The notes beneath the pieces are model-generated. The model was not told the DNA's origin. It saw nothing but the letters and a program-made list of their open reading frames with translations, and did not search any database. A stretch of 64,000 nt of DNA, from contig CM077115.1 of the NCBI GenBank assembly GCA_039619475.1, positions 223,371,291-223,435,290 on the forward strand, read 5' to 3'. The number at the start of each line of letters is the position of its first letter. Within the stretch, counting starts at the first letter, position 1. The position numbers and the translations under genes were made by a program. Origin of the DNA: Icerya purchasi (taxonomy: Eukaryota > Arthropoda > Insecta > Hemiptera > Monophlebidae). Shown here piece after piece: positions 11,855 to 23,436 of this stretch.

Positions 11855-12369
11855 CTATTATTACTAACTTCTACCTACTTAAAATCCTGTTAGTCATTCG
11901 GTTGAGCGTAATATAAACATAAATAATTTTCAGCACGACCAACTCTGGTCGCGCTCTAATCGCTCCGTAAAATTTTTCCGTTCGATTACCAACGCTGCAA
12001 ACTTATACTCGAAATCGGGTTACATTCAAGCAGTTGGGAGTCACTTGGGGGGTCCCTTTACAAAGCAGGGTCCGGGACTGCAGCCCCCCTCCCCACAACC
12101 GGGCATGCAGTGCCCTATGCGAAGGCGGGCTAGTATTCCTCGTGACGATTATATCTTTGCGTTGTACTACATCGTCGCAGGTTTTTCTTAATTTTGAATA
12201 ATTTTTAAGTTCGACAATTTTACTGCCATTCATATTAACAAGCGGAGTATATTTAGAGTTGGCTCTTCAAATTTTTTGGTTATTTTTCCTTATCTGGGCT
12301 CTAAATTTTGCATATTGTTGTATGCTGGTGTTCCACGGAGGGATTAATGAAACTGTTTAAAACTGCAAA
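11855..12369. other. Non-coding stretch with a GC-rich patch
   Basis: Mostly AT-rich, with a GC-rich patch at about 12040-12130 containing G and C runs. A 76-codon minus frame (12003-12233) covers it but shows no recognisable motif. Confidence 0.4.
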
Positions 12370-12770
12370 AAAGTCAAAATTTGAAAAGATTAAAGGAAAG
12401 CGGTAGACTGCTTAAAGAAGATTTCGGAATTCGGAACAAAAAATAATTACTACTGCTACGTTGCCAAGAAAAGTAGCGACCAAAGGAACTAGAAAAGCGA
12501 AAATAGGAGATATGAAGAGGGGTAGTAAAAAACTTGCAACAGTTCGAAGAGGAATGATGAACTGAAAGATGGATGCAAAAAGGAGCGAAGATCGAAATAG
12601 AATTAAACAAAACCCGAAAGAAAAAAAGAAGAAGAAGAAAAAGGAAAAGATGAGACCAGAGATAAAAACTAGCATACGTATCAGACGGAGCACTTTGGAT
12701 ATTGAAATACTTCCGAGCGCTACAGCAGACGGGATTCTGATGATAGCGTTAAGACAGGAACACAATTAAG
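12370..12770 (-). pseudogene. Degenerate RNase H fragment of the CDANHVLFECSS-type non-LTR family
   Basis: Read on the minus strand, this pyrimidine-rich block contains ELLQVFYYPSS, resembling the AELxAIxxALS helix of retrotransposon RNase H. It is followed by NVAVVIIFCSEFRNLL, resembling the VxIFSDSxSLLxA strand that carries the third catalytic Asp (here Glu). Spacing and order fit the family represented more clearly at 18399-19640. A stop interrupts the frame directly after the second motif. The fragment has no visible 3' end or tail. Assignment is by motif shape only and should be treated as tentative. Confidence 0.4.
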
Positions 12771-13390
12771 CAATAGTTAATAACAGTACGACTCTAAAAC
12801 AGCTTAAACACGTTTTTGACATAGGCAATCGGCTGGGTGTCAGATCTTTCAAATATTAATCGAAAAATTATCCGCGGTTAATTGAAAAACAGAGGTTGGT
12901 GTTCTTCAGTCATTAAAAATTCGATTTCATGAAAATACGTTCCGCCGTTTCTAATAGAATATTCAATCACTTTTTAAATAATATTAATAATAATCAAAAC
13001 AAATTAAACCGCGCTTTATTAAAATTATTATTATTACACAAAGTTATAATCACTAAACGTGAAAAAGAAAGAAAATTAAATTGTAGGCTACAATCTCATC
13101 ATCTTCTTTTTTAGTGAAAATATCGATTCTTCGGATTGTGCCTAGAGGACATGGAACCTCATCGGGCGATAGCGCATTCTGTCCAACTTGGAAATAAAAA
13201 TTTTTGAAATTCCCGCAAAAAGGAAGAAAGATAATAAAAAAGAACATCATTTATGTTTTTAAGCATTAAAGACAATAAATCTGAACAGAGCACATTCGCA
13301 TAATCAACAGAGCGACCAGTACGGGGGCAGCGTACCGAATTTATTAAATAGCCGAATTATACAAGGAAAACACGAAGTTACTCGAGATTA

Positions 13391-13466
13391 TCATTATTAT
13401 CATTATCATTATTAATAATGATTATTATTATCGCGTCATTGTTATTATTATTATTATTATTATTGG
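13391..13466. repeat. ATT/ATC trinucleotide microsatellite
   Basis: Imperfect TTATCATTATTA units followed by about eight perfect TTA units. The middle (ATTAATAATGATTATTATTAT) is partly self-complementary. Confidence 0.9.
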
Positions 13467-15181
13467 AAACAAAAACAGCCGCAGAATCACCACACATCAG
13501 AGTCCAGGCCGGTGTCATAGTTCTGTGTAGGTTCCGTCACCAAGAGAGAGAGACACAGGAGGAGGCACGGAGGCACTAATGGATGACTAATTCCGTCTTC
13601 TTTACACAGACCGGTTCTCTTCGAGCAGTCGGAATAATTAAAAGTTTCTTAGCCCATCGCCCTAGTGGAAAGTTTTTTTTCTCTTTTTTTTTTCTTTTTT
13701 TTTCATTAATACACTCACTTAGTGCGACACAACAGTCCATTCCGCGGCCATGGCTCATAATTCTCCGCAGATTTCCGACAAGGAGCAAGCTCATCCGATA
13801 GCGTAATTAGAACGGGGCCCGATCCTAGGTGGTGCCTGTGCCGCCTAATAACGGGTGCACTTTGTTCGTGGCTGCAACACGAGAAATGGGTAACATTGAA
13901 TGATAACGTGCCGAGGAGGAGGCGGCCTTAACCGGATAGAACGTGGCTGCTGATATCCGCAAACACTGATTGTCTGCACGCCAGATGCGCTAAATTAGAT
14001 GGACGGATGGTGGGCGTTCGTCCGACTGTGAATAGCGTACGAAAAAAAGAAAAACACAAAAAAACGACCTACTCGTACCGGTTCACGGAAGAGCCATCGC
14101 TATTGCTGCCGGCGTAATTAGCGCTAACAAAAACGTAATAAACCGCTTAAGCTTAAGGAAAGAAGCGCTGCTACCGCATACGTTAATTACTGTTGACGCT
14201 CAACGTACGCGCTACTATAGACACTACACTACTGCACTGATTCTCAGCGACAACGTTTGACCTAACCCGCGCCGCACCGGCCACAACGGAACCGTCTGCG
14301 CCCAATTAGTAAAACAATTGAGCGGAATTACCGATCGGCTTCGCATTTCTCGAAATTACCAGCTTTTGACGCTGTTCTGCCCGAAACACACCGTGTCCTT
14401 TTGTCACCCCCTGCCTTATTTATGGACGCCCGATAGCAACGCGTGTTTTGCTTTTTTTGAAGTTGTAATGTGTTAGGAGCCATGACTCAGTCCGTTTCGC
14501 AGATTCTCGAACAACATACATATTTTTCGGCTCCGTCTATCCACCGGTAATATGTGCCCCCATGTACTCGGCCTATCTGTGACGGAATTACAAGGCAAAC
14601 ATTTACCGAGAATCGACGGGAATAAATGTATAAAAAAAATATCGGTCTTTACATTATTTCAGCGAAAAGATGGTTACTTAGCGACCGGATTAAACATTTC
14701 GTTATCCGGTTTTTTTCCCCAGCTTATCGTAATTGCCTTACTGCGACAGTTGTCGGTATATGTTTTTAAAATAACCGCTAACAATATTCTCTGCGATTTA
14801 ATTCTTGTGAAGTATCAGCGGATGCGTGACGTTCGTGCGCTATAATAAACAAAAGTATTCGGGTTCATCCAGTAGACTGCGAAAAGTCGAATTTACGATA
14901 TAATAATAATGCCCAGGGTATATGTGAAATTTTACTCAATAACAGCTGCGACATTGATTTACCTACTACCGATAATTTAAATCTATGCTACGCACTGTTA
15001 AAACAGGCTTATTTGTGTTGTTCCCCCTAACAAAAGAGCGATCGCTGTCCGCCTAAAATTCGTATATCTCTTAAAAATCATCAGCATGCACATCGAAAAA
15101 AAACCAAAAAAGCAACAGTAACAACAATAGTTTAAAACTTTTTCTTTTTGGTGCGTGGTTTTCTAGTTATTCAAATTAGTC

Positions 15182-15513
15182 GAACGCAGGAATTGCTACC
15201 ATGGCAAAGGTAGCGTGATAGCTCCTGGAGTAAAGGTACACTTAGCTCCCAAACCAGATATTTTCGTAGAGTTGCTTCATTCCGAAACTGTCCTAGTGCT
15301 ATAGATGATTGTGAATATAGCAATGATGGTTACATGTGAAACGAAGTAAAAACGTGGACTGCGAGAAAAAAGCGAACTAACATTATTTTCAGATGCACCA
15401 GATTCCGTAGTTGTAGGAGGGAAAGCGTATCAATCCATTATATACCTTACGAAGAGAGCCTACTATTATGACAACAGGAGTGGAATTCGTGAACCACCAA
15501 AGATTTCTAGTTA
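15182..15513 (+). pseudogene. Unrecognised, partly open coding-like stretch
   Basis: One plus-strand frame stays open for about 42 codons (HGKGSVIAPGVKVHLAPKP region). It is interrupted by two stops between about 15302 and 15350, then opens again for about 54 codons (SDAPDSVVVGGKAYQSIIYL region). The whole lies in a single phase and is richer in G and C than its flanks. An acceptor-like TTTTCAG ends at 15391. The pattern could be a decayed transposon or gene fragment, but I do not recognise the family. It could also be chance. Confidence 0.2.
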
Positions 15514-15794
15514 ATGTAGAGGAGGAAATCGACCGCTGGAAGAGTCAGCTAAAAACTGCCTATATCGTTTGTGCATAAAAGTACACGCAGTATTATCCTT
15601 TGGAAATGCGGACTTCAAGATTGCAGTAACTTGCGGTATAATGATGGAATCAAATTCGCGGAAGAAAATTACAGTTAAAAGAATAAATAAAAAAAAAAAA
15701 AATGTAAGCACCATCATCCCAGTAATGGTAATTTCCAAACTGAGTATTGGACATAATCGGTATGTAATTTTTTTTTCCGGCACGCAAAATACGT

Positions 15795-15815
15795 CCCCCC
15801 CCCCCAAAAAAAAAA
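15795..15815. repeat. C11 A10 homopolymer tract
   Basis: Eleven C residues directly followed by ten A residues. Confidence 0.9.
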
Positions 15816-17314
15816 TCAAAACATCAGCCGCGTACAAAAAATATACACACTAAACGCTAGCAATTTTTAATTTTTTGTCGCCGCTACGGTTTATTCCCTG
15901 TATGTGTACACTCTACTCTGTGTGATAGTTCTAACAAGTCTTTCCACTTCCATAAGAGCTGCCGCCGATGAGGGAAAAGCACGGAGGGATCGCGCCGCAA
16001 GCGATGATAGTGTCATAAGGAAGAAATAGAGAAAAAAAATAATCGTTTAAAATTGGGGAAGAATGCTGAAATTAGTCGAATTTCTTAAGCTTACAACATC
16101 GCCGCAGTAGCGGATTAAGCGAAAGAGAAAGAGACTTGAAAGAAAGAAGGGAAAAAACGAATAAATAAATAAATCCTCGAAGGTGGCAACACCAATTCGA
16201 TGGCAAGCCCTCGGCTCATCATGTCCAAAAACGGGTTATTTTCTAGCGGCCAGTGCATATTTTTATTTCTTATTTTCAATGCAACAGTGTATAAACCACG
16301 TTTTCGAATTGAACTAACTACCGGCAACGTAATTGCGTAAAGAGAAATTAACGGTGTGAGCCATCATCGCAATTTGTTCCGATCGGATATCACAAATGAC
16401 GAATTATGTAACAATCGCGAGGACTTCGATAGACACGAAGACGAAAGGAGAGTGTGTTCATTAAGCGCATATTACTAAAGAGTCACATAAAAAGATCAGC
16501 AGCTGTTCACGAACGCAAATGCTTATAGTGTAACTTTTTGAAGTCGGTGAAAATGGAAATGTAATAAAATCGGAATAGAGAATTATTAAAAATGAAAAGT
16601 TGTATTCCCACTGCTGATTTTCTTAGAAGAAGACAGCGAGAAGCACCTTTTCTTTTCCGATGGAAAGTTTAAGATCGGACAGATGCTCTTATTTTCGTTC
16701 GCTTTAGTATATTAAAATTTCTGCCTAGACGGGCGGTAAGTTCGTAATAGACCTAGAACGGATCCCTGCGAACCGTTTAGCAAAGGCAATCTGAACAGCT
16801 TTGTAAAAGTGGATATACACAATGCCACACGGGGGGTATCGGTGTCATTCTGAGACGGCTGCATAATGGAATTGGAGTAATTCAACTCTATACTTAGCGA
16901 ACTGCAGACGAACGGTAGCCCTTTTCTTCAGGTCAAGATGATAATAGCACATAAAAAATCTCGCACCTTCCAGCCGCGTTAATTCGAATACTCGCAAATT
17001 AGGTGATAATGCAAAGACAAGTGCATTATTGTACGTGTAAACGTGCTATTATTAATTAAACAGGTAGTACCGTAAGTGTGTACGACAAATAATGAGATAA
17101 TTAACTGGACGCTAAGGAAGTAATAACCTTGATGGCTCTTGATAATAGCTTCCGGTCCACTATTAAAACATGTCCGCTCGAATAGAAAATACCAGCGACG
17201 GGAACATTGATGGAAGACGCGGAAAACACGAATACGGCAACTGTCGGTAGTACATCGACGCAAGCTGTGCAACCAAACTTGTGTTTCTTTGTCTGAACCG
17301 GCGTTCTTTCGTAG

Positions 17315-17471
17315 GCGGGTGAATGACACAGAAACGTCCTCTATGTCACCTTTTTTCCGAGAAAAGGGGGAAGCACACGCTCGTCTTTCTCCTCGATTTC
17401 CGGATTTTCTGCTGCAGCCCCGCTGGTTGATAAGACGCTCTTTATTTAGAGATCCGGACGCCGATAGAGAG
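17315..17471 (+). CDS. Possible isolated exon (low confidence)
   Basis: The interval lies between an acceptor-like TTCTTTCGTAG ending at 17314 and a consensus donor GAG|GTAAGG at 17471/17472. It is open in the frame that reads RVNDTETSSMSP at the start and FRDPDADRE at the end, and it is clearly GC-richer than its flanks. Open reading plus a textbook donor is suggestive. However, the protein has no recognised domain, and no partner exon in a matching phase was found in the window. It may equally be a GC-rich non-coding patch. Confidence 0.2.
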
Positions 17472-17917
17472 GTAAGGCAATATTTTAACAGTGTTCAGCC
17501 CATAAAACAACAAACAGAGTTGGAAAGAACAGCGTAAAGGGAAGAAAACTTGATTTATTGTATAATATACAGCTGAAAAATCAGATCCACGTAGAGTTGA
17601 TGGCAGCGATCTCATAAAGACCTGGTAACAATCGGATGATAATAGAGAACGACTTGTCTTAAGTATTAAAATGTGTATATATGTCTCCCCGGCCCCGGTG
17701 CGATATAAAGTCACTAAAAACTACGCCATATTTTACTATATGCAGACGGGCGGATTGATAGCTAGCATTATACTTTTTCATTGCTTCCGCAGATGCGATC
17801 TGCAAATTTCTCATAGTATCCACTCATTCTACAAGTGTTCTATAAGTTACCTTACGCACTTTTCTCGCATTCCACCAATTCCCCATTGTCTAGAACCTAT
17901 TTTCCTCCAACCTTGTT
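17472..17917. other. Non-coding stretch
   Basis: No recognisable feature. The sequence becomes pyrimidine-rich towards the retrotransposon-like fragment that follows. Confidence 0.5.
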
Positions 17918-18120
17918 TTGTGCATTCCAAGTCATTTTGACATGGAGACCATTACGGTCGCTGTCAGTGGTCAACTACTAGCCAATTCTGATGACCTTCA
18001 ATTTTTATACTTAACCTACGATTGCAAACTGTGGTCTGATATATTAACTTTACATTCTGACTCTCTCTTTACCTTAATACAACCTCTTCTTAGATCCAAA
18101 CCACTTTTGGTTTCAATTAT
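17918..18120 (+). pseudogene. Degenerate RNase H fragment of a non-LTR retrotransposon
   Basis: The plus frame shows DDLQFLYLTYDCKLW, resembling the AELxALxxAL helix, followed at the right distance by ILTLHSDSLFTLIQPL. The latter matches the (I/L)xIxSDSLSALQxL strand carrying the third acidic residue of RNase H. Nothing convincing is seen before or after, so it is probably a short internal piece. It ends near a 10-base A run at 18121-18130. The family is uncertain. Confidence 0.35.
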
Positions 18121-18398
18121 AAAAAAAAAATATTTCTTTTACACAATTACTCTCATAGTGCGGCTTAGACGCAATGGTCCTTCGAATGCTCGACTTTTTT
18201 AAACATTCCGTCGGCTCTGGTTTTCTTTCTTATGGCGATCCTTTCGTTGTTTCGTCTCTTGTGGTAATTCTCTCTACTTTCAAATATATTTTGTTTTTTC
18301 ACCAATGTCCTACGTTGTGACGTATCCAATAAGAAATTGTGGAAAATTACGAAAAATGCAAATAACATATTTTTGGTTTTCGTTTATTTTTATTTACT

Positions 18399-19640
18399 TT
18401 TTTTTATTTTTTTTTTTTTGGCGGCAGGGAGTCTTGACGATAATATTAGCCCAAAAACTAGGAAAGTAAAATCAGAGATGGTAGACCAAAAGGCCGATAT
18501 GGCGGAAGAAGAAGAAAAAAAAAGGATAAAAGACGCTCAATAAGGTTTCCAATGGTAAAGTGAGGATTAAAAAGACCAGATAAACATTCGAATAATGATT
18601 AGCGCCACATATAAAAGGAGAAAAAGAAGGATAGAGAGGACAGCACGGAGCAGTAAGAGGCGGAAAAACGATAAGAGAAGTAGACTGGGTCCAAAACGTA
18701 GGCGCGACAGAAGAATTAAACTCGCATAGAAGGAAACTTGAAAAATCAAAAGTGAGGGGCGGAAAATTTGGTTGAATAGATAAATATGAACTAGGATTTG
18801 AGAATTAATAAGATTTATACAATCTAGAACGAGCGACTCCGGAAAGAGTAATAATCTACCGGGGGAAGAGTACGCGATAAACGGTGTCTAGTATTGCCTT
18901 CAGTTCTACAGTGTATATCTTCTAGAAGGGGTCTACTAATTGACTAGAGTGACAAAGGAGACCATTATGAACCAGAGAATCTATGAAAAGGATTACACAT
19001 AGTTAAGACGGGAAGAAAGTAGAAACGAGATTGTGGAGCACATTTTGCGAATCTGACGTAATAAGAACATTCTGAATGAACAGAGGGGAATCCCCCCCCC
19101 CGTAAGTAGCTGGGGAAAGAGAGGTTGTTAACTTAAGAACTGCGATTTAACAATTTGCCGAGAGTAGATATTGATGGGATAGGTGTAGAAAAAAAAAAAA
19201 AAAGAAGAATTAATAGGATGAAGGAACGTAGAAAAGCTGAAAGAGAAGAGTAAGGTGGCTTAACATGATTGGAACTATATGAATTAAATGAAGCGGACAG
19301 AAATGAGCAATAACGGTGTCGAAAAAACGTCAATTATAGTGGATAGAAGTAAGAAGAAACAAAAGTGGACGAGGGGAAATAGGTAAACGTTTAGTAGAAA
19401 ATAGCAGTCTAGGCGAGACTTTCGAATTAAAAGAGGAAAAATGCAAGATTCCGCATGTAGTAGAAGGCAGGCGTAGTTTTTCCCGAGGCAGAGGCGGAGA
19501 CAGGTATTCTGCATAAAATGGACCTCCTGCTGGAAGAATTTCCATAGATAAAACAACGTTAATCAAAAATAGAACAGATAAAGAATCTGCAAAATACGAG
19601 CAATATGCAGGAATAATTTCGAAGGACAATGTTAACCAAC
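18399..19640 (-). pseudogene. Largest degenerate copy of the CDANHVLFECSS-type non-LTR 3' end, with poly(A)
   Basis: Read on the minus strand, this is the most extended copy of the family. At 19030-19072 it encodes VLITSDSQNVLHNL, the RNase H strand with the catalytic Asp. After about 40 codons come HNGLLCHSSQLVDP, typical of the RNase H helix before the WVPSH motif. At 18689-18712 lies LLSRLRFGPSLL, the conserved tether motif, and at 18595-18650 APCCPLYPS followed by ICGANHYS, the knuckle region, in another frame. The 3' UTR reads GGGCTAATATTATCG, close to copies at 41.7, 33.8 and 52.3 kb. It ends in a long A tract (T run 18399-18419 on the plus strand). The block from about 19130 to 19640 is pyrimidine-rich in the same sense and probably continues towards the reverse transcriptase, but no catalytic motif is readable. 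Confidence 0.6.
19092..19101. repeat. C10 homopolymer
   Basis: Ten consecutive C residues inside the degenerate retroelement copy; a probable late insertion or expansion. Confidence 0.9.
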
Positions 19641-20045
19641 TGATACGCGCGTGAGCACGGTGATTCCCTTTCCATTATCCGAATCTGACTTCAGCTTAAT
19701 AATAGAATTAACCCGCTGAATGGAATGAATGACGCGTCTGGCAGTTTTATGAGCGTTCTGTTACTAAACACCCCCACCCTCCCCCTTGGGGGTGCTCAAT
19801 TCGTTGAAGTTTTCGTCCGTTGAGCGCGCCTCTTTTATCTCGTCTTCTCTTTTTCACACGTTATCCCTCCAATTTCTTATTAACAATATCTAGTCGCATT
19901 AAAATATAACTGATTTTTTCGGTTTATAACAACCGTTTCTGGGTAAATGACGAGCACCGAAAAAAAAAAAAAAAAACCCAGCATAAAATTTATTCTTTCC
20001 AATGTCATTCGACTTGTAAATTTAATCGAAATATACACGCAGTTT

Positions 20046-20222
20046 TATGTTCTTTTTCTTTTACTCCTTTTAACTACTGAAGTTATTACAGTACACAAAA
20101 TGTGGCTGCCCTAAATGGGCCCCGGTTAAGCCGCTCACCCTGATGAATGTTAAACCCCGAGGCCACGATAGCTGAACTGTTTGAAAGAGAACATACGTTC
20201 TCGTTAACAAGTTTAATCATGT
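20046..20222 (-). pseudogene. Short 3' fragment related to the 8.5-kb retroelement
   Basis: The plus-strand text TAACTACTGAAGTTATTACA at 20062-20081 closely matches TAACTACTGTGGTCATTACA in the 3' UTR of the element at 8452-9721. The following bases (GTTAAGCCGCTCA versus GTTAGGCCACTCA) and the GAGAACATACGTTCTC region also align with the last coding codons there. Only about 175 bp remain. The inverted repeat of the 3' UTR is half lost. Confidence 0.5.
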
Positions 20223-20392
20223 TCGTAAAAATAATTATAACCATTCAGTGTTAACCACAACTGCAACTCCGGTTTATTAACCTCGAAAACGGTGTTACAC
20301 TACAAAATCTGCGATCAAATAAAAAGTAGAAAAAAGGTACAATTGTTTTATAAATTAAATATTTTACGGAAAAAAAATTAATTTCCAAAGCT

Positions 20393-20428
<36 letters not shown>
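20393..20428. repeat. ATAC/(TA)n microsatellite
   Basis: Two ATAC units followed by about twelve TA units. Confidence 0.9.
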
Positions 20429-21881
20429 GGCTTATAAAATAGCAACTCAAGGGACAAACTGCCGATGTAAATTTTGTACAGTAATTCCTGGAATTCCTCG
20501 GGACTTGCCAGAATTTCTACTTGGATCTACTACTAACTACTAAGGACTACTGGACAGTATTGCGATGTGCAAATGACTAGCCGGGGAAAAATATTTAGAA
20601 TGTAAACGGCGCTGTTGGTTTTATTTTCACATACGATGATTTGTTCGAAATACGAGAAAAAAAAAAGAAAAAGAAATACCGCGCGCCTCATAATTTTCCA
20701 GGAATATTCCAACAAAATCGGTTCCGCTTAAAATTGTTCTCACGTAAATAGGTTGTTCTACAGGGAAAACGTCATCAAATGCATATTTGCGGTAATGATA
20801 AAATTGCAACTGTTCGCAAGAAATGCAGCCGAACCAGAATGGCGAGTACGTAGTCGCTGTTAATAATCACTGCGATTGTAATATTCCGACGAGAAGAATC
20901 ATTAGAAATCTCTGACTAGCTCTGTGCGCATACACACGTATGTACGTTGTTATTGCGAAAAGATGCGATAATGATAAGATTCGGCGAAAGGAACATCATC
21001 AGCCAAGACAGTACTCCGAACAGCTGAATCGAATTTTATTCGTCAACCGCAAACCGTAATTGGCCGCCGGTATCAAAAATGAATCCCTAATTGCACGAAG
21101 ATTCTTTGGGGCTATTTTTAATACGCAAACGCGCACAAGCCGGTACTACGCGAACGCAGACTTCCAAGCAGAACACAGAAGAAATACATTGAGGTAGCAC
21201 AGCCGACAAAATTATAATTCCGTTAGTACGGCGGGTGACTGCCAGATGTATTTATTTCGAAAAGAAAAAAAAAAAAAAAAGGTAAATAAATAAAGAGAAA
21301 CATATCTTCTCCGACGTAAAGAGCAACACCAAATGTAACTCAGAAAGTGAACCGACAACACGAAGTCAGTGAATCAGAAGAATAATGTACATATAGATGT
21401 TACACGATAACCGGTTGATCATGACACTTAGAGACAACCAGTTCCATGTTGAACAGCGTAGAACGGAAACGAACATTTCTGGAAATGAATGAAACGGCTG
21501 CTGAATAATTAATAGGTTCAAAACTGGAATATAGATCTTCCAAGATGATCGCTCCAGATGACGAATTTATAAATAGTATAAAGAATTCGTTGCGCATGCA
21601 TAAAGGGGTATGAAAAAGGAATTTATTGAATTTCAAGAAAGAGTAAATATGCCTGTAATGTTTTTCTTTTTTTTTTTTACTAATAATGCCAATATACATA
21701 TACATATATGCACATATCATAGCGACTGTTTTAAGTTTAAAGCATGCCGATGTTAATCTAGACCCATTTGCAACCATCTTTCAGTATTCAGGTTAAATCG
21801 GCCTCAAAACCTTGCTTCCTATCTTATGTATGTATTGTGATATTTTCTTTAAACTATTTTCTTTCACCTATTTTGTTTCAG

Positions 21882-22113
21882 CATCGGTATCGCGCCCGAG
21901 ATTTATTTCCTATTTACCGATTATGAACGGCTAAATACACCCGTAGTAGGCTACAACGAATCCAAGCTCTGCGCTCGTCGGAACAATGAAAAACAAGATT
22001 GCTACGGGAATGATAACTTAGAAGCAGTTGTGACATTCCTGAACATTCAGTGTGTACTTAAATGTTCTGACGAACAAAATTATATAGTTTGTCAGAATGT
22101 GCGACAAATGTAA
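21882..22113 (+). CDS. Candidate terminal coding exon of an unidentified gene
   Basis: A strong acceptor (TTTTCTTTCACCTATTTTGTTTCAG, given here by its end TTTGTTTCAG at 21872-21881) opens directly into a frame with no stop for 76 codons, closed by TAA at 22111-22113. It starts with one leftover base then IGIAPEIYFLFTDYE. The frame has five cysteines in its last 50 residues (CARRNNEKQDC, then CVLKC, then VCQNV), suggesting a secreted or extracellular cysteine-rich tail. A polyadenylation signal AATAAA lies at 22141-22146, 28 bases after the stop. Acceptor, open frame, stop and signal in the right order fit a last exon. The family is not recognised and no upstream exon in matching phase was found. 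Chance is possible given the window size. Confidence 0.35.
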
Positions 22114-22140
22114 TCATGTACCTTTGTACTAAAATTCGAA

Positions 22141-22146
22141 AATAAA
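22141..22146 (+). promoter_or_regulatory. Possible polyadenylation signal AATAAA
   Basis: Canonical hexamer 28 bases after the stop codon of the candidate terminal exon. AATAAA is common by chance in AT-rich DNA, so it only supports the exon through its position. Confidence 0.3.
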
Positions 22147-23436
22147 TGCACATGTATATGATACATACGTAGGGTAATTTATTATTCTGTATAGCGTTTA
22201 CTTTATTTAGGTTTAAACGCTGTTTAGTACAAGCGTTGGCTAGTTTTTATTCGTGAAAATCTCGACCCCTACATTGAAAAAAAAAAAAAATTGATCACTC
22301 GTAAATTAAATGAAGCCATTACATAGAGAGTCTCTCTGCTTCTGCATCGCCAGTAACCAGGAGCAACTACTTGGACTAACACTTATAAAGGGGATATTTC
22401 ACGTGGTGTTCAATTTTTCAGTGTTACTAATGAAACTAATCACACTGTGGGAGCATAATCGATTTATGAACGCGTTTTATCTGTCGAGATATTTACGACT
22501 GAACCTATATCGGTAGCTTGATTATCGTAAATATTTTGCTCTAATATAATCCGGTATTTTTGTTATCACCTCCCGCCAAAATATACAGCTTCACCGAACC
22601 ACGGTGAATTTAAAGCAACATCCGCCAATTTCGCGCGATTTTTGTTGACGCATCATTCGTATGTTTTGTATTAAATTTATTCGCGATCGTTAAAATTTAT
22701 TCGGCCGTAAACAGAAATCGCGCCAGTATTTTTAACCGTAAAGCAGTTGTAACGGACGTGTCTGCAAACGCATTAGTATGCGAGTGTATACGACCTTTAC
22801 AAGTTAGAATTTTACAAACTATTCCGAATTCGTAATTGTATACACCGTCAAAAACTATTTTACATTTCGCTTGTTATTTAATTATCCTGCCGGTAGGGGA
22901 GCTGGCTCGAAAAATAATCGAAATTATTCATGCGGCTGCTGGTTTATTCGCACAAGGTAGGTGAAAAATATAGGAAATGGAATCACGGAGTCAGGTTAAG
23001 GTGATTATTAGACGAAACGAATTGCTCGCTCTGTACGTTAACTCACACAACACAAGCAATGTAACGCGCCAGACAGCCTAATTAATAATTCGGATCTAGC
23101 GGCGGCATAGTTCATAATCAGTCGGTAATCGAATAAGATAGTTGTCGGCTTATGTCGCGCAACCGGAATCGAATAATAGTCTACGAATTTTATTCTTATT
23201 CAATTTACGCATCCAAAGTGGTGCTAGAGCTGTACAGTTGAAGTTTTTTATAAATACGCTGCGGGCGCACAACAGATTGTAAGAAATGAATTGCTAAAGC
23301 AGGTGCTGATTTTGAGTTTCATCCGATGAACTGAACTATACGTTTAATACTAATAATAATAATAATAATACTAAGAAGATGTAAGTTATTTCATTAATTT
23401 AACATTTCTAATAAACTGATTCAAACTTGCAATATT
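22147..23436. other. Non-coding, possible regulatory island 22560-23250
   Basis: No gene. The block 22560-23250 mixes CpG-rich words with AATTAT and TTAATTAATAATT motifs, in the style of insect developmental enhancers. That reading rests on composition only. A small AAT repeat lies at 23349-23371. Confidence 0.35.

Larger units (their letters stand above)
12771..17314. other. Long non-coding stretch with a CpG-richer island at 13800-14400
   Basis: No host gene identified. It includes an ATT-rich microsatellite (13391-13466), a GC- and CpG-richer block with several TAATTA words (about 13800-14400), a partly open frame at 15182-15513 of unknown nature, and a C11A10 tract (15795-15815). Confidence 0.5.
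19641..21881. other. Non-coding stretch
   Basis: Apart from the retroelement fragment at 20046-20222 and a TA microsatellite at 20393-20428, nothing is recognised. The 125-codon minus frame 21400-21777 is low-complexity in part and has no known motif. Confidence 0.5.

Noticed and set aside
14365..14402. Hammerhead-like CCCGAAACACACCGTGTCC
   Set aside because: GAAAC and a possible stem III are present, but the upstream box (TTGACGC) has two core changes and no stem I is seen.
21400..21777. 125-codon minus frame
   Set aside because: Contains a poly-Lys segment from a T run and no motif; likely chance.
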